Shown here piece after piece: positions 40,043 through 48,498 of a DNA stretch of 64,000 nt. The stretch comes from Rhodopseudomonas sp. AAP120 (GTDB lineage Bacteria; Pseudomonadota; Alphaproteobacteria; Rhizobiales; Xanthobacteraceae). Position 1 is the stretch's first letter, and each line of letters opens with the position of its first letter. Location: assembly GCF_001295845.1 (NCBI RefSeq), contig NZ_LJIC01000073.1, forward strand, positions 1-64,000, in the 5' to 3' direction. A model generated the notes under the pieces. That model ran no database searches. It saw only the letters and a program-made list of their open reading frames with translations, and was not told where the DNA came from. Both the position numbers and the translations under genes were made by a program.

Positions 40043-41554
40043 TTGAACCGGCGGCAAGTTCTGACCGGCCTCGCGGCCTTGCCGCTGCTGCATTCGGAAG
40101 CGGGCAAGAGCGTCGCCGAGGCGTTCGATCCCTCGGATGCCTTCAGTCCCTGGGTCGTCCGCCAGATGGCTCGGGATCTTGCGAGCAAGCCGTACCAGCC
40201 GCCTGACAGCCAACTGCCGGCGTCGTTCGCCGACCTCGGCTATGACGCCTATCGGACGATTCGGTTCGACCCGGATCGGGCGCTGTGGCGCGGCGAACAC
40301 CTGCCGTTTCAGGTGCAGTTCTTTCATCGCGGGTTCCTCTACAAGAACCGTGTGACCATCCACGAGGTCAGCGACGGCCGGGCGCGAAAGATCGCTTACC
40401 GCGCGGCAGACTTCCGCTTCGCCGAAATGCCGACTCCATCGCCCGATGCCGATCTGGGTTTCGCCGGATTTCGCATTCACGCGCCGCTCCAGGATCCGCA
40501 CCGCCACGACGAGTTCTGCGTGTTCCTCGGCGCCGCGTATTTCCGCGCAGTCGCGAAGGGCCAGCGTTACGGCCTGTCGGCGCGCGGGCTGTCGATCGAC
40601 ACCGGGCAGCCGTCCGGCGAGGAGTTTCCGCTGTTCAAGACGTTCTGGCTCGAACGTCCCGCCCAGGGCGCATCCTCGCTCGTGGTCCACGCCCTGCTCG
40701 ACAGCAAGAGCGTCACGGGTGCGTATCGCTTCACCATCCGCCCCGGCGACACGACCGTGTTCGACGTCGAGATGGTGCTCTACCCGCGCGTCGATCTGAA
40801 GCATGTCGGCCTCGCGCCGATGACCAGCATGTTCTTCTTCGGGCCCAATGATCACGGCGATATCCCGGACTTCCGCGGAGCCGTGCACGACTCCGATGGC
40901 CTCGCGGTGTTCAACGGCCGCGGCGAACAATTGTGGCGCCCGCTGTCCAATCCCCGCGATCTGCAGATCAGCGCGTTCAACGACCGCGATCCGCGCGGCT
41001 ACGGCCTGATGCAGCGCGAGAAGAGCTTCGCCGCCTATCACGATCTCGAATCCCGCTTCGAGCTGCGTCCCAGCCTGTGGGCCGAGCCGATCGGGGACTG
41101 GACCGAAGGCGTCGTGAAGCTGATCGAAATCCCGACCCGCGAGGAAGTCCACGACAATATCGCCGCGTTCTGGGAGCCCAAGGGGCCGCTGCTTGCGAAG
41201 GGCGAACACAGCTACACGTATCGGCTGCACTGGGGACCGGACGCGCCGAAGCCGAGTTCGCTGGCGCGATTCACCCGGACCGGCATCAGCGTGCGCGGCG
41301 ACAACAATCGTCTGTTCGTGCTCGACATCGAGGGCGACAAACTCAAGGAGGCCGATCCGGATTTGGTCCGCGGTGACGTCTCGGCCGACAAAGGCGAGAT
41401 CCACAACATCGTCGTTCAGCTCAATCCTGTCACCGGCGGCTGGCGATTGAGCTTCGATCTGGTATCAGCTCCGCCACCGGTGGAACTACGTGCATCGCTG
41501 ATGCAGGGCGATCAGGCGCTCACCGAAGTCTGGCTCTACCGATGGACATTGTGA
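40043..41554 (+). CDS. opgG: Periplasmic glucan biosynthesis protein OpgG/OpgD (MdoG)
   Basis: The 503-residue product belongs to the MdoG family that processes osmoregulated periplasmic glucan. It starts at TTG (40043) with a twin-arginine-like MNRRQVLTGLAALPLLHSEA, suggesting Tat export as for Escherichia OpgD. Family segments include AYRTIRFDPDRALWRGEHLP, FQVQFFHRGFLYKNRVTIHE and MTSMFFFGPNDHGDIPDF. Its end overlaps opgH by 13 bases. Confidence 0.93.
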   Translation: MNRRQVLTGLAALPLLHSEAGKSVAEAFDPSDAFSPWVVRQMARDLASKPYQPPDSQLPASFADLGYDAYRTIRFDPDRALWRGEHLPFQVQFFHRGFLYKNRVTIHEVSDGRARKIAYRAADFRFAEMPTPSPDADLGFAGFRIHAPLQDPHRHDEFCVFLGAAYFRAVAKGQRYGLSARGLSIDTGQPSGEEFPLFKTFWLERPAQGASSLVVHALLDSKSVTGAYRFTIRPGDTTVFDVEMVLYPRVDLKHVGLAPMTSMFFFGPNDHGDIPDFRGAVHDSDGLAVFNGRGEQLWRPLSNPRDLQISAFNDRDPRGYGLMQREKSFAAYHDLESRFELRPSLWAEPIGDWTEGVVKLIEIPTREEVHDNIAAFWEPKGPLLAKGEHSYTYRLHWGPDAPKPSSLARFTRTGISVRGDNNRLFVLDIEGDKLKEADPDLVRGDVSADKGEIHNIVVQLNPVTGGWRLSFDLVSAPPPVELRASLMQGDQALTEVWLYRWTL

Positions 41555-43656
41555 TCGGGCCGCAGGATCGCACTGCGCAGGCGTTCGATCCGTTGCCCGC
41601 CGAGGCGCCGCTCGCAATGCCGGCGCAGTCGCTATCGACGCCGCCACGCGCCGACCGGGCGCCCGGCCGCGGCCCGGAATGGCGCCGCGCCCTGGTCATG
41701 CTCGCGGCGGCAGCACTGACGGCCGCTGGCGTCTACGAGATGGTTCAGGTGCTGAAGATCGGCGGCATCACCATTCTCGAGGGCGTCATCCTGGCTCTGT
41801 TCACCGCGCTGTTCGCCTGGGTGTCGCTGTCCTTCGTCTCCGCGCTGACGGGTTTTGTCGCGCTGTGCTGCGGATGGCGCGACGCTCTCGGCGTGGCCGC
41901 AGACGAACCGCTCCCAAAGCTCGGCGATCGCGTGGCGATGCTGCTGCCGACCTACAACGAGGACCCCCACACCGTATTCGCGCGACTGCAGGCGACGCGG
42001 GAATCCGTCGATCTCACCGGCCAAGGCGATCAGTTCGACTGGTTCGTCCTCAGCGACTCCACCGATCCGGCGATATGGGCGGCCGAAGAAGCGTGCTATC
42101 TCGCGCTGGCCGAGAGCAGCGGTCGCTTGTTCTATCGCCACCGCCCGAACAACCGCGCGCGAAAATCCGGCAACATCGAGGATTGGGTGACGCGCTTCGG
42201 CGCCGGCTACGACTCCATGGTGGTGCTCGACGCCGACAGCGTGATGACCGGCGAAGCTCTGGTCCGGCTCGCAGCGGCGATGGAACGACACGCCGATGTC
42301 GGGCTGATCCAGACCCTACCTGTCATCGTCGGCGCCAGGACGCTGTTCGCGCGGGTCCAGCAATTCGCCGGCCGGATGTACGGGCCGATGATCGCCGCCG
42401 GCGTAGCGTGGTGGTACGGCTCGGAAAGCAATTACTGGGGCCATAACGCCATCATCAGAGTCGCGGCCTTCGCCGCATGCGCCGGCCTGCCGACTTTGCC
42501 TGGCCGTAAACCGTTCGGCGGCGATATTCTCAGCCACGATTTCGTCGAGGCGGCCTTGCTGCGGCGTGCCGGCTGGCGCATCCACATGGCGCCGACGCTG
42601 CCTGGCAGCTACGAGGAATGCCCTCCCTCGCTGCTCGACTTCGCCGCCCGCGACCGCCGCTGGTGCCAAGGGAATCTGCAGCATGCGCGGTTGCTGCCGA
42701 CGCGCGGACTGCATTGGGTCTCACGGCTGCACTTCGTCACCGGAATCGGCGCCTACATCACCGCGCCAATGTGGCTGCTGTTCCTGACTGCCGGCATCGC
42801 CATCTCACTGCAGGCGCAGTTCGTCCGCCCCGAATATTTCCCGAACGCGTTCTCGCTGTTTCCGCATTGGCCGGCACAGGATCCGATCCGCGCCGCCTGG
42901 GTGTTCGGCGCCACCATCGCGCTGCTGATCGTGCCGAAGCTGTTGGCACTGATCCTGGTACTGATCCGTCATGACGCGCGACGGCAGTTCGGTGGCGGCT
43001 GGCGCGCCGCTTCCGGCGTCGTGGTCGAGACCCTGCTCTCGGCGCTCACCGCACCGGTGATGATGATGTTCCAATCGACGGCGGTCGCCGAGATCCTGAT
43101 GGGGCGCGACGCCGGCTGGCAGGTGCAGCGCCGCGGCGACGGCGCCATTCCGCTTCGCGAGGTGATGCATCGCTATGCCATGCCCACGCTGCTCGGCCTG
43201 CTGATGGCCACAGCCGCGCTGATCGTCTCCTGGCCGTTGCTGCTGTGGATGACGCCGGTGATCCTCGGCCTGGTCCTCGCCATTCCGGTCGCACTGATCA
43301 CTACGCGAGCCGCGGGCCCAGCCGATAGCGTGTTGACAACACCGGAAGACCGCAACCCACCCGCTATTCTGGAGCGGGTTCCGGAGCTTGCGGCGATGAT
43401 GCACGGCAAGGTCTGCGTCGGCGATCCGCTCGACGCCCTGCGGGACGATCCGCAGCTCCGCGCGTTGCACCTCGCGGGCTTGGCGCGCCATCCGCAGCGA
43501 AGGCGTGGCGGGATCGAGGCCGATCTGGCGATCGCCAGAACTTTAATCGACGACGCGCATGGCTACGCGGAAGCCGCCCGCTGGCTCGGCCCTCGCGAAA
43601 AGCGTGCTGTGATGGGGGACAGCGAGACGCTGCAGCGTCTCCTCGCGATGGGTTAA
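41542..43656 (+). CDS. opgH: Glucan glucosyltransferase OpgH (MdoH)
   Basis: Inner-membrane family-2 glycosyltransferase that makes the linear beta-glucan backbone. The 704-residue product is shorter than the 847-residue Escherichia protein, mainly at the N-terminus. MLLPTYNEDPHTVFARLQAT, the VVLDADSVMTGE (DxD-type) motif, the RRWCQGNLQHARLL (Q/RxxRW-like) motif and several membrane helices are present. The ATG overlaps opgG. The stop overlaps that of the convergent MFS gene in a shared TTAA (43653-43656). Confidence 0.94.
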   Translation: MDIVIGPQDRTAQAFDPLPAEAPLAMPAQSLSTPPRADRAPGRGPEWRRALVMLAAAALTAAGVYEMVQVLKIGGITILEGVILALFTALFAWVSLSFVSALTGFVALCCGWRDALGVAADEPLPKLGDRVAMLLPTYNEDPHTVFARLQATRESVDLTGQGDQFDWFVLSDSTDPAIWAAEEACYLALAESSGRLFYRHRPNNRARKSGNIEDWVTRFGAGYDSMVVLDADSVMTGEALVRLAAAMERHADVGLIQTLPVIVGARTLFARVQQFAGRMYGPMIAAGVAWWYGSESNYWGHNAIIRVAAFAACAGLPTLPGRKPFGGDILSHDFVEAALLRRAGWRIHMAPTLPGSYEECPPSLLDFAARDRRWCQGNLQHARLLPTRGLHWVSRLHFVTGIGAYITAPMWLLFLTAGIAISLQAQFVRPEYFPNAFSLFPHWPAQDPIRAAWVFGATIALLIVPKLLALILVLIRHDARRQFGGGWRAASGVVVETLLSALTAPVMMMFQSTAVAEILMGRDAGWQVQRRGDGAIPLREVMHRYAMPTLLGLLMATAALIVSWPLLLWMTPVILGLVLAIPVALITTRAAGPADSVLTTPEDRNPPAILERVPELAAMMHGKVCVGDPLDALRDDPQLRALHLAGLARHPQRRRGGIEADLAIARTLIDDAHGYAEAARWLGPREKRAVMGDSETLQRLLAMG

Positions 43657-44879
43657 CGGTCCGGCGCCACGCCGATCGCGTCGGCGGGCGGCCGGGCGCG
43701 CAGAATGCGGGCCAGAACCAGCCCCAGCGTTAGCATCGTCACCGCCGCCATCAGCATCGTCGGCACTTTGCCGGCATGGGAGAGACCGAAGCCATAGGCG
43801 ATCGGCCCGGTCGTCTGGCCGATGAAGAAAAAGAACGAGTGCAGCGACATCGCTGTGCCGCGCGCGGTCTCGGTGAGCTCGCTGGCGAACACCTGGATGC
43901 AGCCGTGCAGCATGTAGAACCCCATGCCCATGGCGATGAAGCACGCCGCTTGCGCCTGCCACGGCGGGCCGAACGCAATGATGGCGAGTTGCAGGCCGAC
44001 CAGGGCGCCGCCGGCGATCATCATGCCGTTGACGCCGAGCCGCGGCAGCAGCCGGCCGACGGTGAGCGTATAGATCAATCCGCCGACCGCGAAGCCGGCG
44101 ATCACCAGCCCCGCGATCGCCAGCGATTCCTGGCCGAGTTCGTGGAGGAAGGCGGCGACGTAAGGAAACGTCCCCATCACGCAGGTGCCCTCGACCAGCA
44201 CCGCGGTGAAACAGATCGCCGCATTCGGATTGCTGAAGATGGTACGATAGCTGCGGCGCAGTCCGGCGAAATCCATCGGGCCGCCGGGACTGATCGGCTT
44301 GCCGCGAAAGCCGAACGCCACGGCCAGCGCCGCGATGATCACCAGCAGCCCCAGCACGGTGAGCACACCGCGCCAGCCCAGCACATCGCCGATCACGCCC
44401 GAGGCGGTGGCGCCGAGCAGATTGCCGGTCATCGAACCGCCGAGCACGCGGCCGATCGCCACCTGCCGCCGCTCAGGCCCGACCAGATCGCCGGTGAGAC
44501 CGAGCGCGACCGGGAACACGCCGCCCGACCCGATGCCGGCCAGAATGCGGCACAGAAATAGGAGTTCGAACGATGTCGCCATCGCCCCGAGCAGGCTGGC
44601 AAGGCCGAGCAGCGCCAGGCAGACGATCATCAGCCGCGCCTTGCCGAACATGTCGGCGAGCGCGCCGATCGCCGGTTGCACGACCGCAAAGGTGAAGGCC
44701 GAGACCGCGGCCAGCCCGGCCGCCGTCGTGATCGAAACCGAAAACTCGGACGCAATACGCGGCAGCACTGGGTCGAGTGCCCGCGTCGACAGGCTGGCGG
44801 CGAACCCCGACAGCGCGATGATATTGAGCGCCGGCGGCAGGCCCGCCGGAGCGTCCCTGCCACCAGTTTGCCGCATCAA
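43653..44879 (-). CDS. Major facilitator superfamily transporter
   Basis: The 408-residue product has about 12 membrane helices, the MFS A-motif-like [20 protein letters not shown] and a repeat in the second half, [20 protein letters not shown]. The drug:H+ antiporter-1 or sugar-efflux subfamilies are likely; the substrate is unknown. It overlaps kdsA by four bases and is the last gene of VOC-kdsA-MFS. Confidence 0.9.
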   Translation of the reverse strand: MMRQTGGRDAPAGLPPALNIIALSGFAASLSTRALDPVLPRIASEFSVSITTAAGLAAVSAFTFAVVQPAIGALADMFGKARLMIVCLALLGLASLLGAMATSFELLFLCRILAGIGSGGVFPVALGLTGDLVGPERRQVAIGRVLGGSMTGNLLGATASGVIGDVLGWRGVLTVLGLLVIIAALAVAFGFRGKPISPGGPMDFAGLRRSYRTIFSNPNAAICFTAVLVEGTCVMGTFPYVAAFLHELGQESLAIAGLVIAGFAVGGLIYTLTVGRLLPRLGVNGMMIAGGALVGLQLAIIAFGPPWQAQAACFIAMGMGFYMLHGCIQVFASELTETARGTAMSLHSFFFFIGQTTGPIAYGFGLSHAGKVPTMLMAAVTMLTLGLVLARILRARPPADAIGVAPDR

Positions 44880-45739
44880 GCCGCGCCGACGCCGGGACGC
44901 TTTTTGGCCAGCGCGTCGAACTCCATCAGGGTCCGCAGCAGGCCCTCGAAATCGCGCAACGGCACCATATTGGGGCCATCCGACGGCGCGTGATCGGGGT
45001 CGGGGTGGGTCTCGATGAACACCCCGGCGACGCCGACCGCGACCGCCGCCCGCGCCAGCACGGGTACGTATTCGCGTTCACCGCCGGAGGACGTTCCCTT
45101 GCCACCCGGCTGCTGCACTGAATGCGTCGCGTCGAAGATCACCGGCGCGCCGGTGGTCTTGGCCATGATCGGCAGCGCGCGCATATCCGAGACCAGCGTG
45201 TTGTAGCCAAACGAGGCGCCGCGCTCGGTGACCAGCACCTTGGGATTGCCCGCATGGGTGATCTTGGCGACCACGTTGCCCATGTCCCACGGAGCCAGGA
45301 ACTGGCCCTTCTTCACGTTCACCACTTTGCCGGTGGCCGCCGCGGCCAGCAGCAGATCGGTCTGCCGGCACAGGAACGCCGGAATCTGCAGGATGTCGAC
45401 CGCTTCGGCGGCGCGCCCACATTGTTCGCTCTCGTGCACATCAGTCAGCACCGGAAGGCCGATGCTGTCGCGGATCTCCGCGAAGATCGGCAGCGCGGCG
45501 TCGAGCCCGATGCCGCGCGCGCTCGCGGCGCTGGTGCGATTGGCCTTGTCGAACGAGGTCTTGTAGACGAGGCCGATGCCGAGCCGATTGGCGATCTCTT
45601 TCAGCGCGCCCGCCACTTCCAGCGCATGCGCCCGGCTCTCGAGCTGGCACGGCCCGGCGATCACAGACAGCGGCAGCGCGTTGCCGAATTTGACGTTCCC
45701 CGCGCTCACCGCGGTCGCGGGCGCAATACTCTTGTTCAA
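44876..45739 (-). CDS. kdsA: 3-deoxy-8-phosphooctulonate synthase
   Basis: Condenses PEP and arabinose 5-phosphate to KDO-8-phosphate for lipopolysaccharide. The 287-residue product has [80 protein letters not shown] and the phosphate/C-terminal [17 protein letters not shown]. It overlaps both neighbours by four bases (ATGA), so VOC, kdsA and MFS are cotranslated. eno, pyrG and kdsA are clustered in many proteobacteria; here they are separated. Confidence 0.96.
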   Translation of the reverse strand: MNKSIAPATAVSAGNVKFGNALPLSVIAGPCQLESRAHALEVAGALKEIANRLGIGLVYKTSFDKANRTSAASARGIGLDAALPIFAEIRDSIGLPVLTDVHESEQCGRAAEAVDILQIPAFLCRQTDLLLAAAATGKVVNVKKGQFLAPWDMGNVVAKITHAGNPKVLVTERGASFGYNTLVSDMRALPIMAKTTGAPVIFDATHSVQQPGGKGTSSGGEREYVPVLARAAVAVGVAGVFIETHPDPDHAPSDGPNMVPLRDFEGLLRTLMEFDALAKKRPGVGAA

Positions 45740-46605
45740 CGGACCATTCCTTGTTCGAAGATCAACGTCGCGCCGTAGAGATCCGGGACGACCAGCCGAC
45801 CCATATGATGCGTCGCTGCGACGCCGTTCTGCTGCAACACCGCTTCAACCACGGCCAAGTCTTCAACTGCAATGCGCAATCCGGCGAACCGGGCACCTGC
45901 GGGCTCCGCCGCGACGTCGACACCATACTGGTCACGGAACGACACCGGTTCCACGATCGCGATATCACCGCGCGGCGTCCGCGCCGAGACGCCGATCGAC
46001 GAGGCATGCAGATCACGCAGGCCGGTGAAATCGCCGAGAAAGATATGATGATCGGTCGGGCTGTCCGCGACCATCACCGCAGCGATCACCAAGCGCGCCC
46101 CATTGGCGTGGCGCTGAAACGCGGCGCTCCAGAAATTCTCGGGATGGTGATGCTGGCAGACCGCGAAGCCGGCGTTGGGTGCCAGCGGATCGCGGGCAAA
46201 GGCGAGCGAAAAACCGAGCTCCGCGACGCTGCCGTCCGGCCGCGTCCCTTGTCGTGCGAAGCTGAACACCCCATCGTCACCGATGCCGACAGCCGCGTAG
46301 TGCCGGGCGTCAGCGGCCGCATCGCTACTGGCGAGCAGCAGCATCGACAGCCCTTCACGTCCGGACAAGTAGTCGCGCTGAAAGGCACCGAATGAAAACG
46401 CGCCGGGACGGTGCGGCTCGATCTGTTCCGGCTCGGCGACGGTGAGTAGCTCGATGAAGAAGCCGTCGAGCTGCACGATGCGGTTATGCGTACCCCAGGG
46501 ATGGCGGTTTCGCGCTCCGACGGTGAAACCGAAATGTTGATAGGCGTCGGCCGCCGCATCGAGGTCTCGTACGGCGTGAACGATATGGTCGAGCCCGCTG
46601 GGCAT
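45736..46605 (-). CDS. VOC/glyoxalase-like protein
   Basis: The 289-residue product starts [20 protein letters not shown] and shows the glyoxalase-like fold (Glyoxalase_3 type) with [20 protein letters not shown], a typical metal-site Glu environment, and a second VOC half ending [15 protein letters not shown]. Substrate is unknown. It is the first gene of the operon with kdsA, overlapping by four bases. Confidence 0.86.
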   Translation of the reverse strand: MPSGLDHIVHAVRDLDAAADAYQHFGFTVGARNRHPWGTHNRIVQLDGFFIELLTVAEPEQIEPHRPGAFSFGAFQRDYLSGREGLSMLLLASSDAAADARHYAAVGIGDDGVFSFARQGTRPDGSVAELGFSLAFARDPLAPNAGFAVCQHHHPENFWSAAFQRHANGARLVIAAVMVADSPTDHHIFLGDFTGLRDLHASSIGVSARTPRGDIAIVEPVSFRDQYGVDVAAEPAGARFAGLRIAVEDLAVVEAVLQQNGVAATHHMGRLVVPDLYGATLIFEQGMVR

Positions 46606-46636
46606 CAGTTCGAAACTCTCATCCAGACGGCAACGA

Positions 46637-46963
46637 TTATTTCATCGCGGAGAATGTGGTGGGTGTCAGGAGCTGATTGCCGATGGTCTCGACGATCTGG
46701 CCGTCTTCCTCACTCTTGGCTCGCGCGGCCAGCCATTCCGGATCAGTAACGAACGCGGTCCATTTCTGGTCGCGTTCAGCGAGGCTTTCCCAAACAAGAA
46801 GATAGGTCAGCTCCTGGTTCGAGGTGCCGACCAGCGTGGTGAAGAAGCCGGCCGGACGGATGCCGTGCTTGTCGAACAACTTCAGCGTGACGGTCTCGAA
46901 CCGCTTCAGCAACGCGGGAAGACGGCCGGGGACGCACCGATACGTCCTGGACTCGTAGATCAT
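46637..46963 (-). CDS. NIPSNAP-family protein
   Basis: The 108-residue ferredoxin-like (dimeric alpha/beta barrel) protein starts MIYESRTYRCVPGRLPALLK (46963; the frame to 47065 is not family-like) and has FDKHGIRPAGFFTTLVGTSN and ELTYLLVWESLAERDQKW, the NIPSNAP pattern. Function is unknown. It is 31 bases upstream of the VOC gene on the same strand and may belong to that operon. Confidence 0.87.
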   Translation of the reverse strand: MIYESRTYRCVPGRLPALLKRFETVTLKLFDKHGIRPAGFFTTLVGTSNQELTYLLVWESLAERDQKWTAFVTDPEWLAARAKSEEDGQIVETIGNQLLTPTTFSAMK

Positions 46964-47109
46964 GAAAGGCCTCCACTCGTGGCCGCGCGGCGGGTGCCGT
47001 GTTGTGGCAACAATTGGAGAGAAGGTCAAAGCGAGCGGCGGCGGACAGCACCGCGTCCGCCGCATGGCAACAACGCGTGACGTTCGCGCGACGGACGCCG
47101 GAATGAGCC

Positions 47110-47967
47110 TTAACGCAGTTTCGGCGGCGGAATTTCGCCGGCCGAGTTGGCAATGTGGGGATCAACCAGATTGACCTTGGCGGCCGGATCGCTCCCGAAC
47201 AGCTGCCGGAAAACCTCCGGACCAAGCAGCCTTGCGGCCTCGTCGATCAACTCCTGGTTCCGAGCATTCAATGCGGGGGCGCTCGGCTGGCCGGATCCCG
47301 GCCAAGCCCGGGCCGCGAATTGCTGGACCTCGCTGCGCAGCTGCAGCAATCGGCCCAGCTTCGCCGGCTCTGCGGCCAGTAGGGCGACGGCTCGCTTCTC
47401 GAATTCGTCCGGTTCGGGCACCGCCTCGTCTCGCGCCATCCTCAATCCTTCCGGGCGACCGGGACCTGCCGCCAGCTGCTGTGCCGTGCAGGACGCAATC
47501 TTGGCCGACCAAGCCGTCTGCTGCAGTCCGTAGGTGCCGTAGATGAAGCTGCTCAACAGGTAGCCGCGCGCGTTGTGCACCGTCAGCGGCGCCGCGCCGC
47601 CTAGTCCGCTCGCATACAACACCTGATTTGCCAATTGGTGGCAGACCCCGTCGACGCCGTAGTGATAGATCGTCCCGCGGGCCAGCGACGTCGTTCGCGA
47701 ATCCAGATTGGGCCGTACCAGACATTGCGCCACAGCGAGATCGCCGGGCTGCTGGCCCAGCGCTCCGCTGGTGTTCACCGGCGTGCCGCCGACTGCATGA
47801 AACGAGCCCCAACAGTACCAGAAGAACTGGTTGGCCCCCACCACCTCGGTGATGGTTGGATAGGCGTGAATACGATTGTCGTAACTGGTCACCCAAGTAT
47901 GGTCGACTGGCGATTCCGAATCCCAGGCGGGAATTGCCCATGCAAACAGCGTGACCGGCTGTGCCAT
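47110..47967 (-). CDS. Unrecognised Cys/His-containing protein, possibly papain-like fold
   Basis: The 285-residue product has no signal peptide I can accept (MAQPVTLFAWAIPAWDSESP start) and no known domain. Conserved-looking segments are VDHTWVTSYDNRIHAYP (His23), FFWYCWGSFHAVGG and GTIYHYGVDGVCHQLANQVL (Cys109-His110), then a YLLSSFIYGTYGLQQTAWSA stretch and a charged helical C-terminal half. An early His and a Cys at the start of a helix recall permuted NlpC/LRAT/PPPDE cysteine hydrolases; this is inference. It is divergent from the PAAR and CHAT genes, with about 200 bases of shared leader. Confidence 0.65.
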   Translation of the reverse strand: MAQPVTLFAWAIPAWDSESPVDHTWVTSYDNRIHAYPTITEVVGANQFFWYCWGSFHAVGGTPVNTSGALGQQPGDLAVAQCLVRPNLDSRTTSLARGTIYHYGVDGVCHQLANQVLYASGLGGAAPLTVHNARGYLLSSFIYGTYGLQQTAWSAKIASCTAQQLAAGPGRPEGLRMARDEAVPEPDEFEKRAVALLAAEPAKLGRLLQLRSEVQQFAARAWPGSGQPSAPALNARNQELIDEAARLLGPEVFRQLFGSDPAAKVNLVDPHIANSAGEIPPPKLR

Positions 47968-48008
47968 TTCGGAACCCTCGATCGCTCTGCGTCGCTAAAC
48001 ACGCATCG

Positions 48009-48020
48009 GTTGACGTCAAC
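48009..48020. promoter_or_regulatory. Palindrome in the divergent leader
   Basis: GTTGACGTCAAC is a perfect 12-base palindrome between the start of the unrecognised Cys protein gene and the PAAR gene. It is a candidate operator serving both directions. Confidence 0.4.
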
Positions 48021-48070
48021 AGCATCATCCACCCCTGATCGAATGTCTGTCCGGGAAGTGACAAACAATC

Positions 48071-48095
48071 GTTCGAACACCGTGAAAATTCGAAC
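48071..48095. promoter_or_regulatory. Inverted repeat in the divergent leader
   Basis: GTTCGAA and TTCGAAC flank 11 bases, about 72 bases before the PAAR start. The first arm is part of GTTCGAAC, itself a palindrome. It is a second candidate operator. It does not fit the alphaproteobacterial LexA box GTTC-N7-GTTC. Confidence 0.35.
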
Positions 48096-48166
48096 CGCAT
48101 CGCGACCCGGCGACACATCCGCTGGTTAGTCGTTACCTTAAGGCTGCCAGATCAATGGAGAGAATG

Positions 48167-48478
48167 ATGCGCATGGTCCCTGCCCTCGCTTTGCTGATCC
48201 TTGCCGGGGCTCCGGCCGCGGCGCAGGATTCAGGCGTGATCACTAGCGGCAGCGGCAATGTGACGGTGAACGGCAAGCCGGCTGCGCGGGCGGGCGACAC
48301 GACGTCCGACGGTTCGATCGTGGAAGGCTCGAGCAACGTCTTCATCAACGGCAAACCGGCCGCAGTCATGGGAGGCAAAACGACCTGCGGCGGCGCGGTG
48401 GTGGGCGGCGGTCCAAACGTTTTCATCAATGGCAAACCGATGGCACGCGCGGGCGACGCGACGGCGGGCTGCAAGTAG
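48167..48478 (+). CDS. Exported PAAR-repeat protein
   Basis: From the ATG at 48167 (GGAG six bases upstream) the product has 103 residues: signal peptide MRMVPALALLILAGAPAAAQ, then three tandem copies of a PAAR-like unit (NVTVNGKPAARAGDTTSDG, NVFINGKPAAVMGGKTTCGG, NVFINGKPMARAGDATAGC). PAAR proteins normally cap type VI secretion spikes and lack a Sec signal; a Sec-exported, stand-alone version with no T6SS genes nearby is unusual. ATGs at 48155, 48164 and 48173 are alternatives. It is 20 bases upstream of the CHAT gene, so they are an operon. Confidence 0.85.
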   Translation: MRMVPALALLILAGAPAAAQDSGVITSGSGNVTVNGKPAARAGDTTSDGSIVEGSSNVFINGKPAAVMGGKTTCGGAVVGGGPNVFINGKPMARAGDATAGCK

Positions 48479-48498
48479 CGCGGCGCGTCGCTCCGGTG

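Noticed and set aside
48061..48100. LexA box in the PAAR leader
   Set aside because: The alphaproteobacterial box is GTTC-N7-GTTC; the spacing here does not fit.
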